A stretch of DNA of 64,000 nt from Phoronis australis (taxonomy: Eukaryota; Phoronida; Phoronidae), in the NCBI GenBank assembly GCA_002633005.1, contig NMRA01000600.1, positions 1 through 64,000 of the forward strand, written 5' to 3'. Every line of letters starts with the position of its first letter. Within the stretch, counting starts at the first letter, position 1. Of this stretch, positions 23,160-34,229 are shown one piece after another. Made by a program: the position numbers and the translations under genes. The notes below the pieces were generated by a model, which was not told the DNA's origin, did no database searches, and was given only the letters and a program-made list of their open reading frames with translations.

Positions 23160-24435
23160 CTAAAATAAAATCAAGGTATTTCAGGCAAACATTTGGTGTC
23201 AGTGAAGTGGTAGCGGATTTGAGTCTTTAGAATCACACGGAAATGCGAATCACTCCCTCTAACGATCAACCTCAACACCGGGTGATAACGGTCAAAATCA
23301 AGTGCATTGCGTGATATGACCACGGCAAAACATCAATTTTTTGAGATCAAAGTAGTCTAACCCTGTTATGTATTCCCACAAGTTTTCAAAATATTGGGTC
23401 ATGATGAGTACATGTATAGGAAAGAACTAATCTATCAAATGACAAGCATCAGTAGGTGTTTGAATTTGAACCAGGCACGCTTTGTTGCATTCGCCAGAGC
23501 TCATCGACTAGTTTGTGACGCGTCACTTTAAGTAGCCTGACCTCCTACCCATGCAATACGTAACGGGCACCTACTGTATACTGCTTTAAAAACTTAAAAT
23601 GCATTCCAAAATCAGATGTTTTCTGTTGTATCAAAACAAACAAATCCCTGCAAAATCTGTATTGATGTCGAAGTTGATATTGAAAATTTTGTAGATTTGC
23701 ACTGCTGGCTTAGGAGCTCTTTGTTTTGTGACGAAACTTGCACAAAAAACTAAAGTGCATAGTAACCAAAATATCAAACCTGTACGATTGAATTGCGCAT
23801 CAAACCTTTACCCAAAATACAGAATTTTGCCCTCGAAACTGAATGAAACCGATCCGATATAGCATAAATTAAGACTCCGTGAAAAATGACCCCGGTTAGT
23901 TTTTTCAAAGGGTCTAAATTTAATATGAAGAAATTTTCAGCGCATGAAAAAATGACCCCACGTCCGTGAAAACCTGTTCCGTCGTTATTCAACGGCTCCC
24001 CCGCTATAGGGGTTGGGAAAAGCAGGCAGCGTGCGTGAGAAAAGAGTTTATTTTAAATTTCTCGGCTGAGGGTTGCGCAGTACGTATATCAGATTAAGGG
24101 CGGGGATGGATAGGAACGGCCTGAAATAATGTGTGGGAGCGCGGCTGATCTCTTTGCGAGCACACATTTTACACGGTGTCGGGATACTACAAAACGCCAA
24201 CAAGTGCCTGGTACTTGATCGGGTGGACTTCAGATCGTTGAGATAGGAATATCGTGCGTGATAGAAGAATATTTGTACGTTGGCAATTCCGAGCAATGCA
24301 TAAGAAAGGAACTTATTCTGTGTTCTTTGATTTGTAGAGTGTACATTACGGCGTTCTCCCGTTGAGTCTAACTTGTTAAGTGTGATAAGTTGGGCAGATG
24401 AGCACTGCAGCCACTATATTGCAACTGACGACTGG
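23160..24435. other. Intron-like sequence with a dispersed repeat at 23860-24020
   Basis: No coding evidence. The segment with AATGACCCCGGTTAG, GGGTCTAAATTTAAT and AAAATGACCCCACG (23885-23965) is loosely repeated in the opposite orientation at about 31675-31760 (TTTAGACCCCATTTAAAG), so it belongs to a dispersed repeat. The last 70 bp resemble the interior of the element at 60.3-60.5 kb. Confidence 0.45.
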
Positions 24436-24439
24436 CTAA

Positions 24440-25658
24440 AGGAGAATGCCGCCTGATTTAATTAGTCTTTATTACCGTCTAAATCGGTCTATATCCACAT
24501 CGCCTCATATAAGACCGACCTCATCTTGACGAGAGGTGTCGCGTTAACATATAGGAAGGTGAGAAACAACGCAAGTGGTACTGCTGAGAGAATGCCGCTA
24601 TGTTGCGGTACATCGTTCCCGCTTGTCAGAACTATGTAGCTACGTTTTGTCGACTTCCTCGAGAGCCAGAAATGCTTCGGAAGTGGCTCGTGGTAGTGAA
24701 AAATGAAAGGTTTGCTGTTAATAGCAAGTATGAGACCGTGTCTGTGGCAGGAATTTCGGCGACAGTGATTTCTCTGACGAATTCCGGCTTACCAAAGAAC
24801 TATCCATACAATGTACGTTCCGTTGTCTGTGCATGTTCACGGCGCCACTCCAGCATTTCTTGATCAGTGTATACCGGTTCGAACTGATACGTGCAAATCA
24901 CACTCAAGGTAAATATTCGGTGGCCACTTTTGGTGAAAAATGACGGTTGTCATATAACTGTAAAAGCTGGGGTATTTTAAAGTACCATCATTCCAGGTTA
25001 ATAATCTAAAATATTTTTGCACAAGAACCACCGAATAAAATTTTATGGCCTAATGCATCACAGTTGTACAAAAGGGTTCGTACACTACAACCTTTGGTCA
25101 CAGCCAACTTCTACCATGCAAAAATTCATAAGGTAATTTAACAAGTTCTTGATCAAATTGAAGAAGTATCACATACTAAAGTAAGAAAAGTTATTACCGT
25201 GCTGATCAAGAAAAGTCACTAGTATAAACAACACAGATTTAGGTTCTCCTGTATGTATTTCACGCAAGAATACTTCGAATTTATCTCCAAATGGTCCCCA
25301 AACTCCTGCTACGTACCTTGGTAAATTGGCCTGTTCAATTTGTAGATCACGGTGTGTCCAAATACAAATAAAGCCGTAACACCAAATAAAAGAACACGTT
25401 TTTATAAGAACTCGGTGCATTTTTAAAGGTTTTACATCGAAGTTTCGTGATTTATTGGTGTTTAACGCTGAATTCAAGCGATAAGCTGACACCAGTAACC
25501 CGTGTTGCGAACTGCTGAACAGACTGCGCGTCATTGAATAATTTCAACAACTCCGCCTGCCGTCAGATGTTAGGTAACGCAACCGAGCTTGCCGTTATCG
25601 AGTAGAATTATTCGATCTAAATTGATACAAAATAGGTTGTTTTGGGTGGCATTCTCCT
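24440..25658 (+). mobile_element. Kolobok-like (TTAA-type) DNA transposon, left copy
   Basis: Ends are inverted: AGGAGAATGCCGCC on the left and GGTGGCATTCTCCT on the right. A 4 bp CTAA flanks both sides (24436-24439 and 25659-25662). The related sequence at 60404-60420 reads GACTGGATTAACTCCATTC without the element, an empty-site paralogue whose TTAA matches the target. The element carries one THAP-like remnant (24600-24830). TTAA targets plus a THAP protein suggest the Kolobok superfamily; piggyBac is the alternative. No transposase is left. Confidence 0.65.
24600..24840 (+). pseudogene. THAP zinc-finger remnant inside left TTAA element
   Basis: The frame from the ATG at 24600 gives MLRYIVPACQN, FCRLPREPEMLRKWLVVVKN and VNSKYE, the N-terminal three-quarters of a THAP domain (the F-R-L-P and R-K-W signatures are clear). 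A frame change near 24741 then gives VCGRNFGDSDF, the usual V-C-S-x-H-F plus D-F end, with N for H. The first zinc cysteine appears replaced by Tyr and the zinc His is lost, so it is a broken DNA-binding domain. Confidence 0.6.
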
Positions 25659-25880
25659 CTAAGTCCATTCTGGCAAATAGGGTTGGAGGGTCAGCTCTCT
25701 TTTGTTCGATAATTGCTCTAATCTCCAATAAGATCGTATCTTATATCCTCACTGGGCTGTGCTGTTAAAACAATTTAAGTTATAACAAGTTTGAACATAA
25801 ACCAATGACATTTCTGAGTTGCTCATCAAACACTGATCAACCTTATAGTTTTTGAATCACCAAAATCGACCAACTAAAAT
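25659..25880 (+). repeat. Repeat shared with 60408-60570
   Basis: GTCCATTCTGGC, then TTTTGTTCGATAATTGCTCT, then ACTGGGCTG recur in the same order and orientation in the element at 60.07-60.78 kb. The TTAA-type element therefore inserted into an older repeat of that family. Confidence 0.7.
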
Positions 25881-25964
25881 CGAAGTTAAGACAATCTATT
25901 CTGTCCGAACGTACCAACGTACTGGGTTTGACTGAGTTCACATGTGATCGGTTATAAGGCTGGT

Positions 25965-26171
25965 TGTTCACGAGTGTTTTAACGTTTTGCAGATGTTCCA
26001 CTGTTTATAAATGTTTTTACTACTGCGCATGCTCATATGTCACGTGAGAGTTAGTCGAAATATAGAGTCGATATCGTTAAAGTAAAAGAAGGGCGTTGTT
26101 ATTATTTTGTTATCGTGTTTCATCGTAAATCGTTTTTAAAAATAAGAATTTAGTTGTGCACCATCGGCACA
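25965..26171 (+). repeat. 5' LTR of BEL/Pao element
   Basis: The 207 bp LTR begins TGTTCACGAG and ends CCATCGGCACA. It is identical by eye to the 3' LTR at 29637-29843. CTGGT directly precedes it (25960-25964) and directly follows the 3' LTR (29844-29848), a perfect 5 bp target-site duplication. Confidence 0.95.
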
Positions 26172-26210
26172 ATTTCTGGTAGCAGAGCAAGGTTATTTGG
26201 AGTAATCAGG

Positions 26211-26700
26211 ATGGAGAGCAGTGAGAGTGCAAAAACGGAAAAAACACAACAGATAAATGCGCTCAAGTTAGATAAGTCGAAGGCCAAGGCGGCTTTCACC
26301 AAAAAAAGGAGACAACTGTCAAACTTGATATTGGAGGAGAGTGAAGTCGACGACATAAATCAGTTGTGCGAGTTAGTAGAACAACTGAATTTCGAAGCGC
26401 AACAAGTGTGCAGTGAATTAGCAGGACTTTATATCGAAACGGACAAATCGCTGTATGAGAAAACACAATCGGAAATAGAACAACTAGAATACGAAGGAGC
26501 TGAGGCAAGCAAGCAGGTTCAAGCTTACATAGACGGTAAGATTGTTAATAAATCACCTGTCAGTGCACTAAACACTATGATCCCAAATACTACAACTGAG
26601 AGTGAACACAGTGAAGTAAGTCCACCTGCAACTACTGCCAATGACATGTGGAAATTGTTGAAATGGGTTTCAATCCCGGTATTTTCTGGACAAACTAAAA
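26211..26700 (+). pseudogene. BEL/Pao gag, N-terminal part, cut by gap
   Basis: The ATG at 26211 opens a Lys/Glu-rich helical region (ALKLDKSKAKAAFTKKRRQL, then EQLEYEGAEASKQVQAYIDG). It ends in WVSIPVFSGQTK, the start of the DUF1759 gag block. The N run follows directly. A TGGTAGCAGAG sequence at about 26177, typical of the BEL/Pao primer-binding site, lies between LTR and gag. The frame is open up to the gap. Confidence 0.8.
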
Positions 26701-27141
26701 NNNNNNNNNNNNNNNNNNNNNNNNNNNNNNNNNNNNNNNNNNNNNNNNNNNNNNNNNNNNNNNNNNNNNNNNNNNNNNNNNNNNNNNNNNNNNNNNNNNN
26801 NNNNNNNNNNNNNNNNNNNNNNNNNNNNNNNNNNNNNNNNNNNNNNNNNNNNNNNNNNNNNNNNNNNNNNNNNNNNNNNNNNNNNNNNNNNNNNNNNNNN
26901 NNNNNNNNNNNNNNNNNNNNNNNNNNNNNNNNNNNNNNNNNNNNNNNNNNNNNNNNNNNNNNNNNNNNNNNNNNNNNNNNNNNNNNNNNNNNNNNNNNNN
27001 NNNNNNNNNNNNNNNNNNNNNNNNNNNNNNNNNNNNNNNNNNNNNNNNNNNNNNNNNNNNNNNNNNNNNNNNNNNNNNNNNNNNNNNNNNNNNNNNNNNN
27101 NNNNNNNNNNNNNNNNNNNNNNNNNNNNNNNNNNNNNNNNN
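26701..27141. other. Assembly gap of 441 N
   Basis: 441 consecutive n inside the BEL/Pao element. Gag C terminus, zinc knuckles, protease and nearly all reverse transcriptase are missing between the flanks. Normally they need well over 2 kb, so the N count probably underestimates the gap, unless this copy carries an internal deletion. Confidence 0.9.
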
Positions 27142-29433
27142 TTTTTGAGTAAAATCGCGACACTATTTGATCCGTTGGGATTCATAGGGCCGTTTGTAGT
27201 GCGAGCAAAAATGCTGATGCAGGAGTTGTGGACTGTTGGTGTTGGATGGGACGAACCATTGGATAAATCATTAGAGAATAAAATGCGTATGTGGTTCGAA
27301 GAGTTTGAAATGTTGGCTAATATCGCAGTTCCACGGTGCCTGGGTCGCGGTGGTGTCATGGAATCTATTAGTCTACACGTGTTTGTGGATGCCTCTCAAG
27401 ACGCATATGGTACCGTGATTTACCAACGCTGCCAACATGAAGATAAAAGCGTATCTTGTGTCATCGTTGGATCGAAAAATCGTGTTGCGCCGTTGACTAC
27501 TGTCAGCATTCCCAGAATGGAATTAATGGCTGCAGTTCTCGGACTGAAGTTTTGTTTATCGGTTACGAGAGCCCTAGAGATTGACATCACCAATTGCACA
27601 TTCTGGTCGGATAGTATGAATGTGTTGTGGTGGATTCGCAGCCAAAATAAAATCCTAAAACCGTTCGTCGCGAATCGTGTCGGCATTATCCAAGAGCATA
27701 CGTCACCCAGTCAATGGTGGTATGTTCCGACTCGTGACAATCCTGCTGATTATATTACTCGAGGTAAAACAGCTCAGGAGCTAGCTGACTGTGAGACATG
27801 GTGGCATGCACCATGTTTTCTGTCACAAGATGAATCGTGTTGGCCAAACCAGAAATTCGAGAAAAGTGGAGAGATTGATTACGGAGAAGTTAAGAAAAAC
27901 TTCAGAGGCAACACATATTTATCAATCGATTACAGTAAAGTGCCGGATGATTGGAGATTACTCCCTGATCGATTCTCCGATTGGAGAAGACTTATTCGGG
28001 TACAAGCATGGGTGATTCGCTTCGTAGAAAATTGTCGCGTTACGAAAGAAAATCACAAAAGCGACGAATTAACCGCAGATGAATTATCGGATTCTGAGAA
28101 GCACATAATTCGTGCCGCGTAGGCCAAGGAGTTCGCGAAAGAAAATCGGGATTTGACGAAGAATTTGAACGTATCTGCAAATAGTGTAATCGTTCATTTG
28201 AGACCTATATTTGACGACGATGGTATTCTCCGTAGTGGTGGTCGATTAGAAAACGCGGACTACCTATCATACGACACCAAATTTCCAGTGATTCTCCCAA
28301 AACGTAACTGGGTGACGCAGCTCATCATTAAACACCATCATGAGCTAGGTAAACACGTGGCAGGAACAAACCACACCCTTGCGTTACTATCGCAAAAATA
28401 TTGGATATTGTCCGGTCGAGAAGAAATAAAGCGCTGGGAGTCAAACTGTAACCGATGTAAGAGATCGAAAGCTGTTCCAGGAAGACAGCTGATGGGACCA
28501 TTACCCGCTATTCGAGTCAAACAACCGTTACGCGCCTTTGCCAGGACAGCTGTCGATTTTGCTGGGCCATTCATGACTGTCCAGGGTCGCGGAAAGCGTC
28601 GGGAGAAGCGATACTTGTGTTTATTTACGTGTCTAACATGTCGGGCTGTTCACCTCGAGATGGCCAGTGGTCTAGACACGGATTCGTTTTTGAATTGTTT
28701 TTATCGTTTCGCAAATCGTCGTGGATTGCCGGTCGAGATGTTGAGTGACAATGGTACGAATTTTGTGGGAGCGGTAAGAGAATTACGAGAACTGGTTGGA
28801 TTGTTGGACAGAGACAAAGTTCAAAAATCCGTCGCTAACAAGGGTGTTGTTTGGCATTTCAACCCCCCGGGAGCACCTCATTTCGGTGGTGTTTTCGAAA
28901 TCATGATCAAAGCCGCGAAACGTGCTATTTATGGAATATTGGGAAACGCGGATGTGAACGACGAAGAACTGAATTCGGCATTTATCGGTGCAGAGGCTTT
29001 GATTAATTCCAGACCACTGACTTATCAGTCCGCAGATCCGCGCGATGTTGTGCCGTTGACACCAAATCATTTTCTGCACGGTCAATGTGGCGGAGAATTC
29101 GCGCCACAGTCAGTCGATGAGGTGCGTTTCAATCCTCGCAGACGGTGGAGACGCGTACAGGAAGTTGTGAGACATTTTTGGAATCGGTGGTTACGAGAGT
29201 GGATTCCAGGACTTAACGCGCGAAAGAAGTGGTGTCATGTGGTGCGGGATTTTCGAGTCAATGATATTGTTTTGGTTATGCAATCAGACGTTACCCGCGG
29301 GCATTGGCCATTAGGTCGCATAGTTGAAGTAGTGCCAGGCGTTGATGGATTAGTGCGTGTTGTTAAAGTGCGCGTAAACGGAAATGTTGTCACTCGGCCG
29401 GTGACAAAATTATGCCCATTGGAGTTAGCTTAG
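27142..29433 (+). pseudogene. BEL/Pao pol: RNase H and integrase, one in-frame stop
   Basis: After the gap come LSKIATLFDPLGFIGPFVV and MLMQELWTVGVGWDEPL, the Pao-specific block after RT. RNase H follows (VFVDASQDAYG, RMELMAAVLG, FWSDSMNVLWWI, DNPADYITRG). Integrase has an H2C2 region (KHHHELGKHVAGTNH, CNRCKRSK) and DD35E residues in AVDFAGPF, LSDNGTNFVGA and HFGGVFEIMIK. The C terminus is the DUF5641-type region (RRVQEVVRHFWNRW). A single TAG at 28120-28122 interrupts an otherwise open frame between RNase H and integrase; the stop ends the gene at 29433. Host function is not implied. Confidence 0.9.
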
Positions 29434-29621
29434 ACAATGGGAATTATATTGGGCAATATGTTTATGGATAATGGGACGATGTATTTATGGAGAACTGTTA
29501 TGGTGTGTAGTTATATTCGAACTTTAGTATAAAATCTTCAGTAATTGATTATTGTGTGTAGTTATACATTGTATTCGAACTTTAGTATAGATTTCTCAGT
29601 TGGTTGATAAGTCACAACTTA

Positions 29622-29636
29622 CCAAGGAGGGGGAGA
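29622..29636 (+). promoter_or_regulatory. Polypurine tract of BEL/Pao element
   Basis: AAGGAGGGGGAGA lies directly before the TGTTCACG start of the 3' LTR and defines its boundary. Confidence 0.85.
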
Positions 29637-29843
29637 TGTTCACGAGTGTTTTAACGTTTTGCAGATGTTCCACTGTTTATAAATGTTTTTACTACTGCGC
29701 ATGCTCATATGTCACGTGAGAGTTAGTCGAAATATAGAGTCGATATCGTTAAAGTAAAAGAAGGGCGTTGTTATTATTTTGTTATCGTGTTTCATCGTAA
29801 ATCGTTTTTAAAAATAAGAATTTAGTTGTGCACCATCGGCACA
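29637..29843 (+). repeat. 3' LTR of BEL/Pao element
   Basis: 207 bp, identical by eye to the 5' LTR. It is followed by the CTGGT target-site duplication. LTR identity means the insertion is recent compared with everything else in the window. Confidence 0.95.
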
Positions 29844-29968
29844 CTGGTAGATAATTTATCTGCATGTTGTCCTATCAGACAAAAGACTACTGTATGCTCG
29901 GCAGTTACAAAGGAGATACATGTTATCACACGCTCACAACCGCTGTACTGAACGGGAGAACGTCTTAA

Positions 29969-31650
29969 AGGAGCATGCCACCCAAAAAACAACCTAATTT
30001 GTATCAATTTAGATCGGGTAGTTCTACTCCATAACAACACGTGAGCTTGCGATACCGGACACCTGACGGCAGACGGAGGTGTTGAAATTATCCAATTACG
30101 TCATCGGTTTCACAGGCATTCTGTTCAGCAGTTCACAACACGGGTTACTGGTGTCAGCTTATCGCTTGGAATCATCGTTTAGCACCAATAAATCATCAAA
30201 CTTCGATGTAAAACCCTTAAAAATACACCGAGTTCTTACAAAAACGCGTTGTTTCATTTCGCTCTTACGGATTTATTGGTATTTGGACACACCGTAGCCT
30301 ACAAAAATAGGCAGGCCAATAACTGTCCGTAGCAGGAGTTTGCGGTGTGTTCGGAGATAGTTTCGAAGTATTTTCAGTGAGATACAGACAGGAGAACCTA
30401 AATCTGCGTTGTTTAGACTTGTGATTTTCTGAGTTCTAAACACAAAAAGCTTGTTATCCTGGCCAGTGGCTCGGAGCTCGATCAGGCCCGTCGCGGCGCC
30501 GGCCGGATTCAGGTTGACTCGTTATCCCTGCCAGTGGCTCGGAAACTGATCAGACATCACGAACAAACCAGCCAAAGTTCAGTGGAAACTAAACTTCTTG
30601 TCAAGAAAATACTATACTAGTGAGCCAAAGTAATGTGCACGTGATTATGTTGGCCAATTAGCCACGAAACTGCAAATCTACTTACTCGTCGAGCGGGGGC
30701 CGCGAATTCAGTTCCGCTTTGGCCACAGCACCGTCAGGGCAGAGGTTGTACGTTGACAATCATTATTTGAGTAACGTAAATGTAAATAAAGATTCCCCTA
30801 ACACCTGGTCGTGGGGTGGAAATCGAGTTGTTTCACAATAGTTTCTGCCAGCAAACACTAAAATAGCATGAGCTCACATGGCCTTGAGGTGTCCCGTCAA
30901 TTAGTTTTATTGCACCTAAAGCCGGTAACGCAGTGATTTATTTATTGCTGGCTTCTCAAATCATTTCGTGCACTTACGAACACTCCAAAGGCATTATAAA
31001 TTGCATCTAATGAGACAGACTTTGTTTCAGTTTTATATAAGTATTGGTTAGGGTGAGAATAATTCATTTTGAAACAGAACGCTCAAAAATAAACGCCAAC
31101 GGAGTGGCAACTCGCAATCCCGACTTAGGGCAAGCTAGAGCGCCGGGTGGATCGTTAAGTTTTACAGGCTATCAATTCAAACAGGAATACAGTGATGAAG
31201 AAATACTAGAGAGGCACCGTGAACAAGGTCAGAAAACGGAACGTATGGAGTTATTTGGTAAGCCGGCATTCGTGAGGCACTGTCGACGTCGTCTGCAGGC
31301 CACAGACACGGAGATGTTTTACGGCCTCATACTTGCTATTTACAGCGTACATTTCATTTTTCACTACCATGAGCCACTTCCTAAGCATTTCGGACTCTCG
31401 AGGAAGTAAAAAACACGATATACTCGCTTTCTTCGCGGCTGCTTAGTTCGGACAAGCGGGAACGATATACCGCAACATAGCAGCATTCACTCTGCTTATG
31501 AACCGTTGACGTCGCTAGCGTCGTTTCTCACCTTCCTCACAGGTTAACGCGACACCTCTTGGCAAGGTAAGGTCGACCGTATGCGAGGCGATGTGGAAAT
31601 AGACCGATTAAGACGGCAAAAAAACTAATTAAATCGGGTGGCATTCGCCT
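29969..31650 (-). mobile_element. Kolobok-like (TTAA-type) DNA transposon, right copy, inverted
   Basis: Ends AGGAGCATGCCACCC and GGGTGGCATTCGCCT, flanked on both sides by TTAA (29965-29968 and 31651-31654). It is homologous to the left copy but in the opposite orientation, so 24.4-31.7 kb looks like one large inverted repeat with the BEL/Pao element inside. It has about 460 bp more than the left copy, mainly between about 30430 and 31040, where two copies of GCCAGTGGCTCGGA occur. THAP-like remnant at 31290-31478. No transposase is visible. Confidence 0.65.
31290..31478 (-). pseudogene. THAP zinc-finger remnant inside right TTAA element
   Basis: Minus strand from 31478: MLRYIVPACPN, then a stop and a region of different length, then LLPRESEMLRKWLMVVKNE and VNSKYE, parallel to the left copy. 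It is more damaged (stop after PN, changed spacing). A V-C-G triplet follows but the HF motif is not readable. Confidence 0.5.
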
Positions 31651-31782
31651 TTAATGAACTTTAAAAACTTGTCATTTTTATATGACCCCAATGAGGTCAT
31701 TTTCGCAGTAGTTCACATTAAATTTAGACCCCATTTAAAGTGACCCGGTTCATACTTTACTTTTACATAGTTTCCTGGGGTC

Positions 31783-31976
31783 CAGTGGCAGTTCGGGGGT
31801 GAATGCAAAATGCATAGGCCTTGCACAAACCCCGTTTACCGTTTTTCTTAGTAATAAGGTCCACAAACCCAGAAATTCGAGACCCCTGCATCCCTAAATT
31901 TTAGGGTGGACGAGCGAAATTGTGGTTATTTCTGTGACCTGACCCCCCCTAACTGAAAATCCTGGATCCGCCCCTG
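31783..31976. mobile_element. hAT-like MITE, 194 bp
   Basis: The right end GGATCCGCCCCTG is the inverse of the common CAGGGGCGGATCC terminus. The left end CAGTGGCAGTTCGGGGG is more diverged. GGGTC occurs on both outer sides (before 31783 and after 31976). A second, better-preserved copy with the same terminus is at 63372-63537. hAT is inferred from the CAG...CTG ends. Confidence 0.55.
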
Positions 31977-32107
31977 GGGTCATTGTTCAACACTCAATGA
32001 AAAGGTTTATTGGGCATACGTCCCGAGTAAGCAGCACATCTCCTGGATTGCATCTTGCGATAAGAATTTAATGATCAGTGGTTTCTCTTGAAAATACAAT
32101 AAAAAAT

Positions 32108-32453
32108 AAAACGCTCGCAGTGGATTGAAGGCGTGAAGCCGCTCAGGCCGCTTAAGAATCTGCCACTGGTTGCGATCTCCTAATAGTTAGATATTTTCCC
32201 TATCGACTGCTTAACACTTAAAAAACGCGTGTAAGTACTACATCACATGTTTTTGTTTGTTTCTTGAAAATATCCGATAAAACGCTCGCAGTGGATTGAA
32301 GGCGTGAAGCCGCTCAGGCTGCTCAAGAATCTGCCACTGGTTGCGATCTCCCAATAGTTAGATATTTTCCCTATCGACTGCTTAACACTTAAAAAACGCG
32401 TGAACCATGTAAGTGCTACATCACATGTTTTTGTTTGTTTCTTGAAAATATCA
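32108..32453. repeat. Tandem duplication, about 171 bp, two copies
   Basis: The unit AAAACGCTCGCAGTGGATTG to TTTCTTGAAAATATC occurs twice (32108-32278 and 32279-32453). There are a few substitutions and one AACCAT insertion in the second copy. No n is present between copies, so this is probably genuine. No coding sense. Confidence 0.9.
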
Positions 32454-34003
32454 CACTCTTCGGCATATTTATTTGTTAGACATGACGCTGTGAAATTGAC
32501 AATTTACCCTGTTTGATTACACAGCAATTAGCCGTGTCAAGTGACTAGTAGTACTCTCCAATATGGCGTCAAGTTGTCAGCTGCAGTAGCGCGTGCGCCA
32601 GGTCTATAGTATAAGATGTCTATGATATTGACAGTAAAAATAGCGGTAGTTTCAGATTCTGGGGCAAAAGTACATGTAACGCTTCCTTAACGGTGAGCGT
32701 TGACGATTTTCTTGCCACTGATGATGAAAAAGTTAATGTTATTTTTATCGCTATCGCGTTCAAAGTTATGAAAATATATTGTCGATATCGAGTTCTTTAA
32801 GTTAACACTTACACAAAAGCATTGGAGGAGTGGATTGTTGATTTTTCTTCAAAAGTCGACATGTAGTATGAAATATACAGCAGCAGAGAGTTCTTTGGCG
32901 TCGGTCACCCCAGCAAGACAGATTTCGTAGTTAAACGATCAAAACCATAAACGTAGTTTTTCATTTACATGTACATGTAAGTCAATCATAAATCTCTCGT
33001 GTCAAAACTACTCAAAATGGTATTAACCCATCGTTACATACAGAGATATATCGGAAGCCCAGTTGTTTCGTATCTTATTAGCTTACTTGCAAGATAAGAG
33101 GGGAGTATTCATAGTTATAGAAATGATCGCATACACAATTAAACCCTTTACTGGTGAAGCCTTCTCCACCATGGTAGTGTTATAGTTCAATAGTCTAAAG
33201 TTATACTCACGACTAAAATAACTGAAATTAGTGAAAATATTTCTACAGCGACCTGCCGTCTTGGACACTTCTCACCAACTGGTGTCTCTGTCTTTGAGTA
33301 CTTTGATGTAGGCGAGAAGTAGGTGATGACGTCCACCAGCCCTGACCTGAGCAAGGAAATCCGTGTTGATTCCCCTACACATCCAGCGAGTCTATTTGAG
33401 TTCATATCTAGGAATCGTATTTCCAACAAGAGAATGTACCCAACTGGGACGCCAGTGTTCGGTCAAGCGACTCTTAAGCGAGTGTTTTGATTCATCGGCT
33501 ATAGCAGACGCCCAACGCAAAATTCTTCCAATGAAGATGCTACAAACACCTGACGTGTCAGTGAGGTCGATTTGGTCTGCCGATGACACTAATCACTGCC
33601 TTACAGTATGAAGTGGTTGAAAAAATATTCTAACTTGGGCGTTTTCAAACACACGACGAACGAAATGCCTCAGATGTCCCACGGATGTATGATTTAACAA
33701 CAGAATTAAGACTTTCCGATTTTTGCCAGGTGCATTGACCAAAATACATTCCTGTAGTCGAAGTTGCCAATCTTGGTATCCGCATTTGGACCGATTTTCG
33801 GATGTGGCTGCATTCATCGAGTTCCTCCTCCAGTTTAAAGTTTACTTCTCTAGATCTGTCGAACTGAGTTCTGAAGACACTCACTTTTTGATGCAGCCGA
33901 TGATTCGAGTCCTTTTTTATAATGTTCATTACGAAATCTTCGATACAATGAATATACATAACCCGGAAAGTGCCAAGAGGCATTATATCTGGGTTAAAAA
34001 GTA

Positions 34004-34125
34004 CAAAGAAATCTATATACAATTATTTTACACAAATATATAAAAAAGAAATCTGTATACCATTATTTTACAAAAATACATAAAAAGAAATCTGTATACC
34101 ATTATTTTACAAAAATACAAAACTG
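34004..34125. repeat. Minisatellite, about 40 bp unit, three copies
   Basis: AAGAAATCTGTATACCATTA with a following TTTTACAAAAATACATAAA tail occurs three times in a row. The first copy is more diverged. Confidence 0.85.
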
Positions 34126-34229
34126 TTGTTAGATTACAATGACATATGATTACAAAAGTAAATAAATTATTTTCATACACATTTATACAATTCTATCCAT
34201 TCAAACAATTTAATATCATGAAGATATTT

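Noticed and set aside
31044-31409. 121-codon plus-strand ORF
   Set aside because: It is antisense to the THAP remnant in the right TTAA element; the matching words are on the other strand.
33187-33429. Transmembrane exon of the modular gene
   Set aside because: The hydrophobic run (EIFSLISVILVVS) before a GTGAGT donor is tempting, but no frame gives an acceptor and phase that fit, and the same segment occurs inverted at 35.5 kb with stops.
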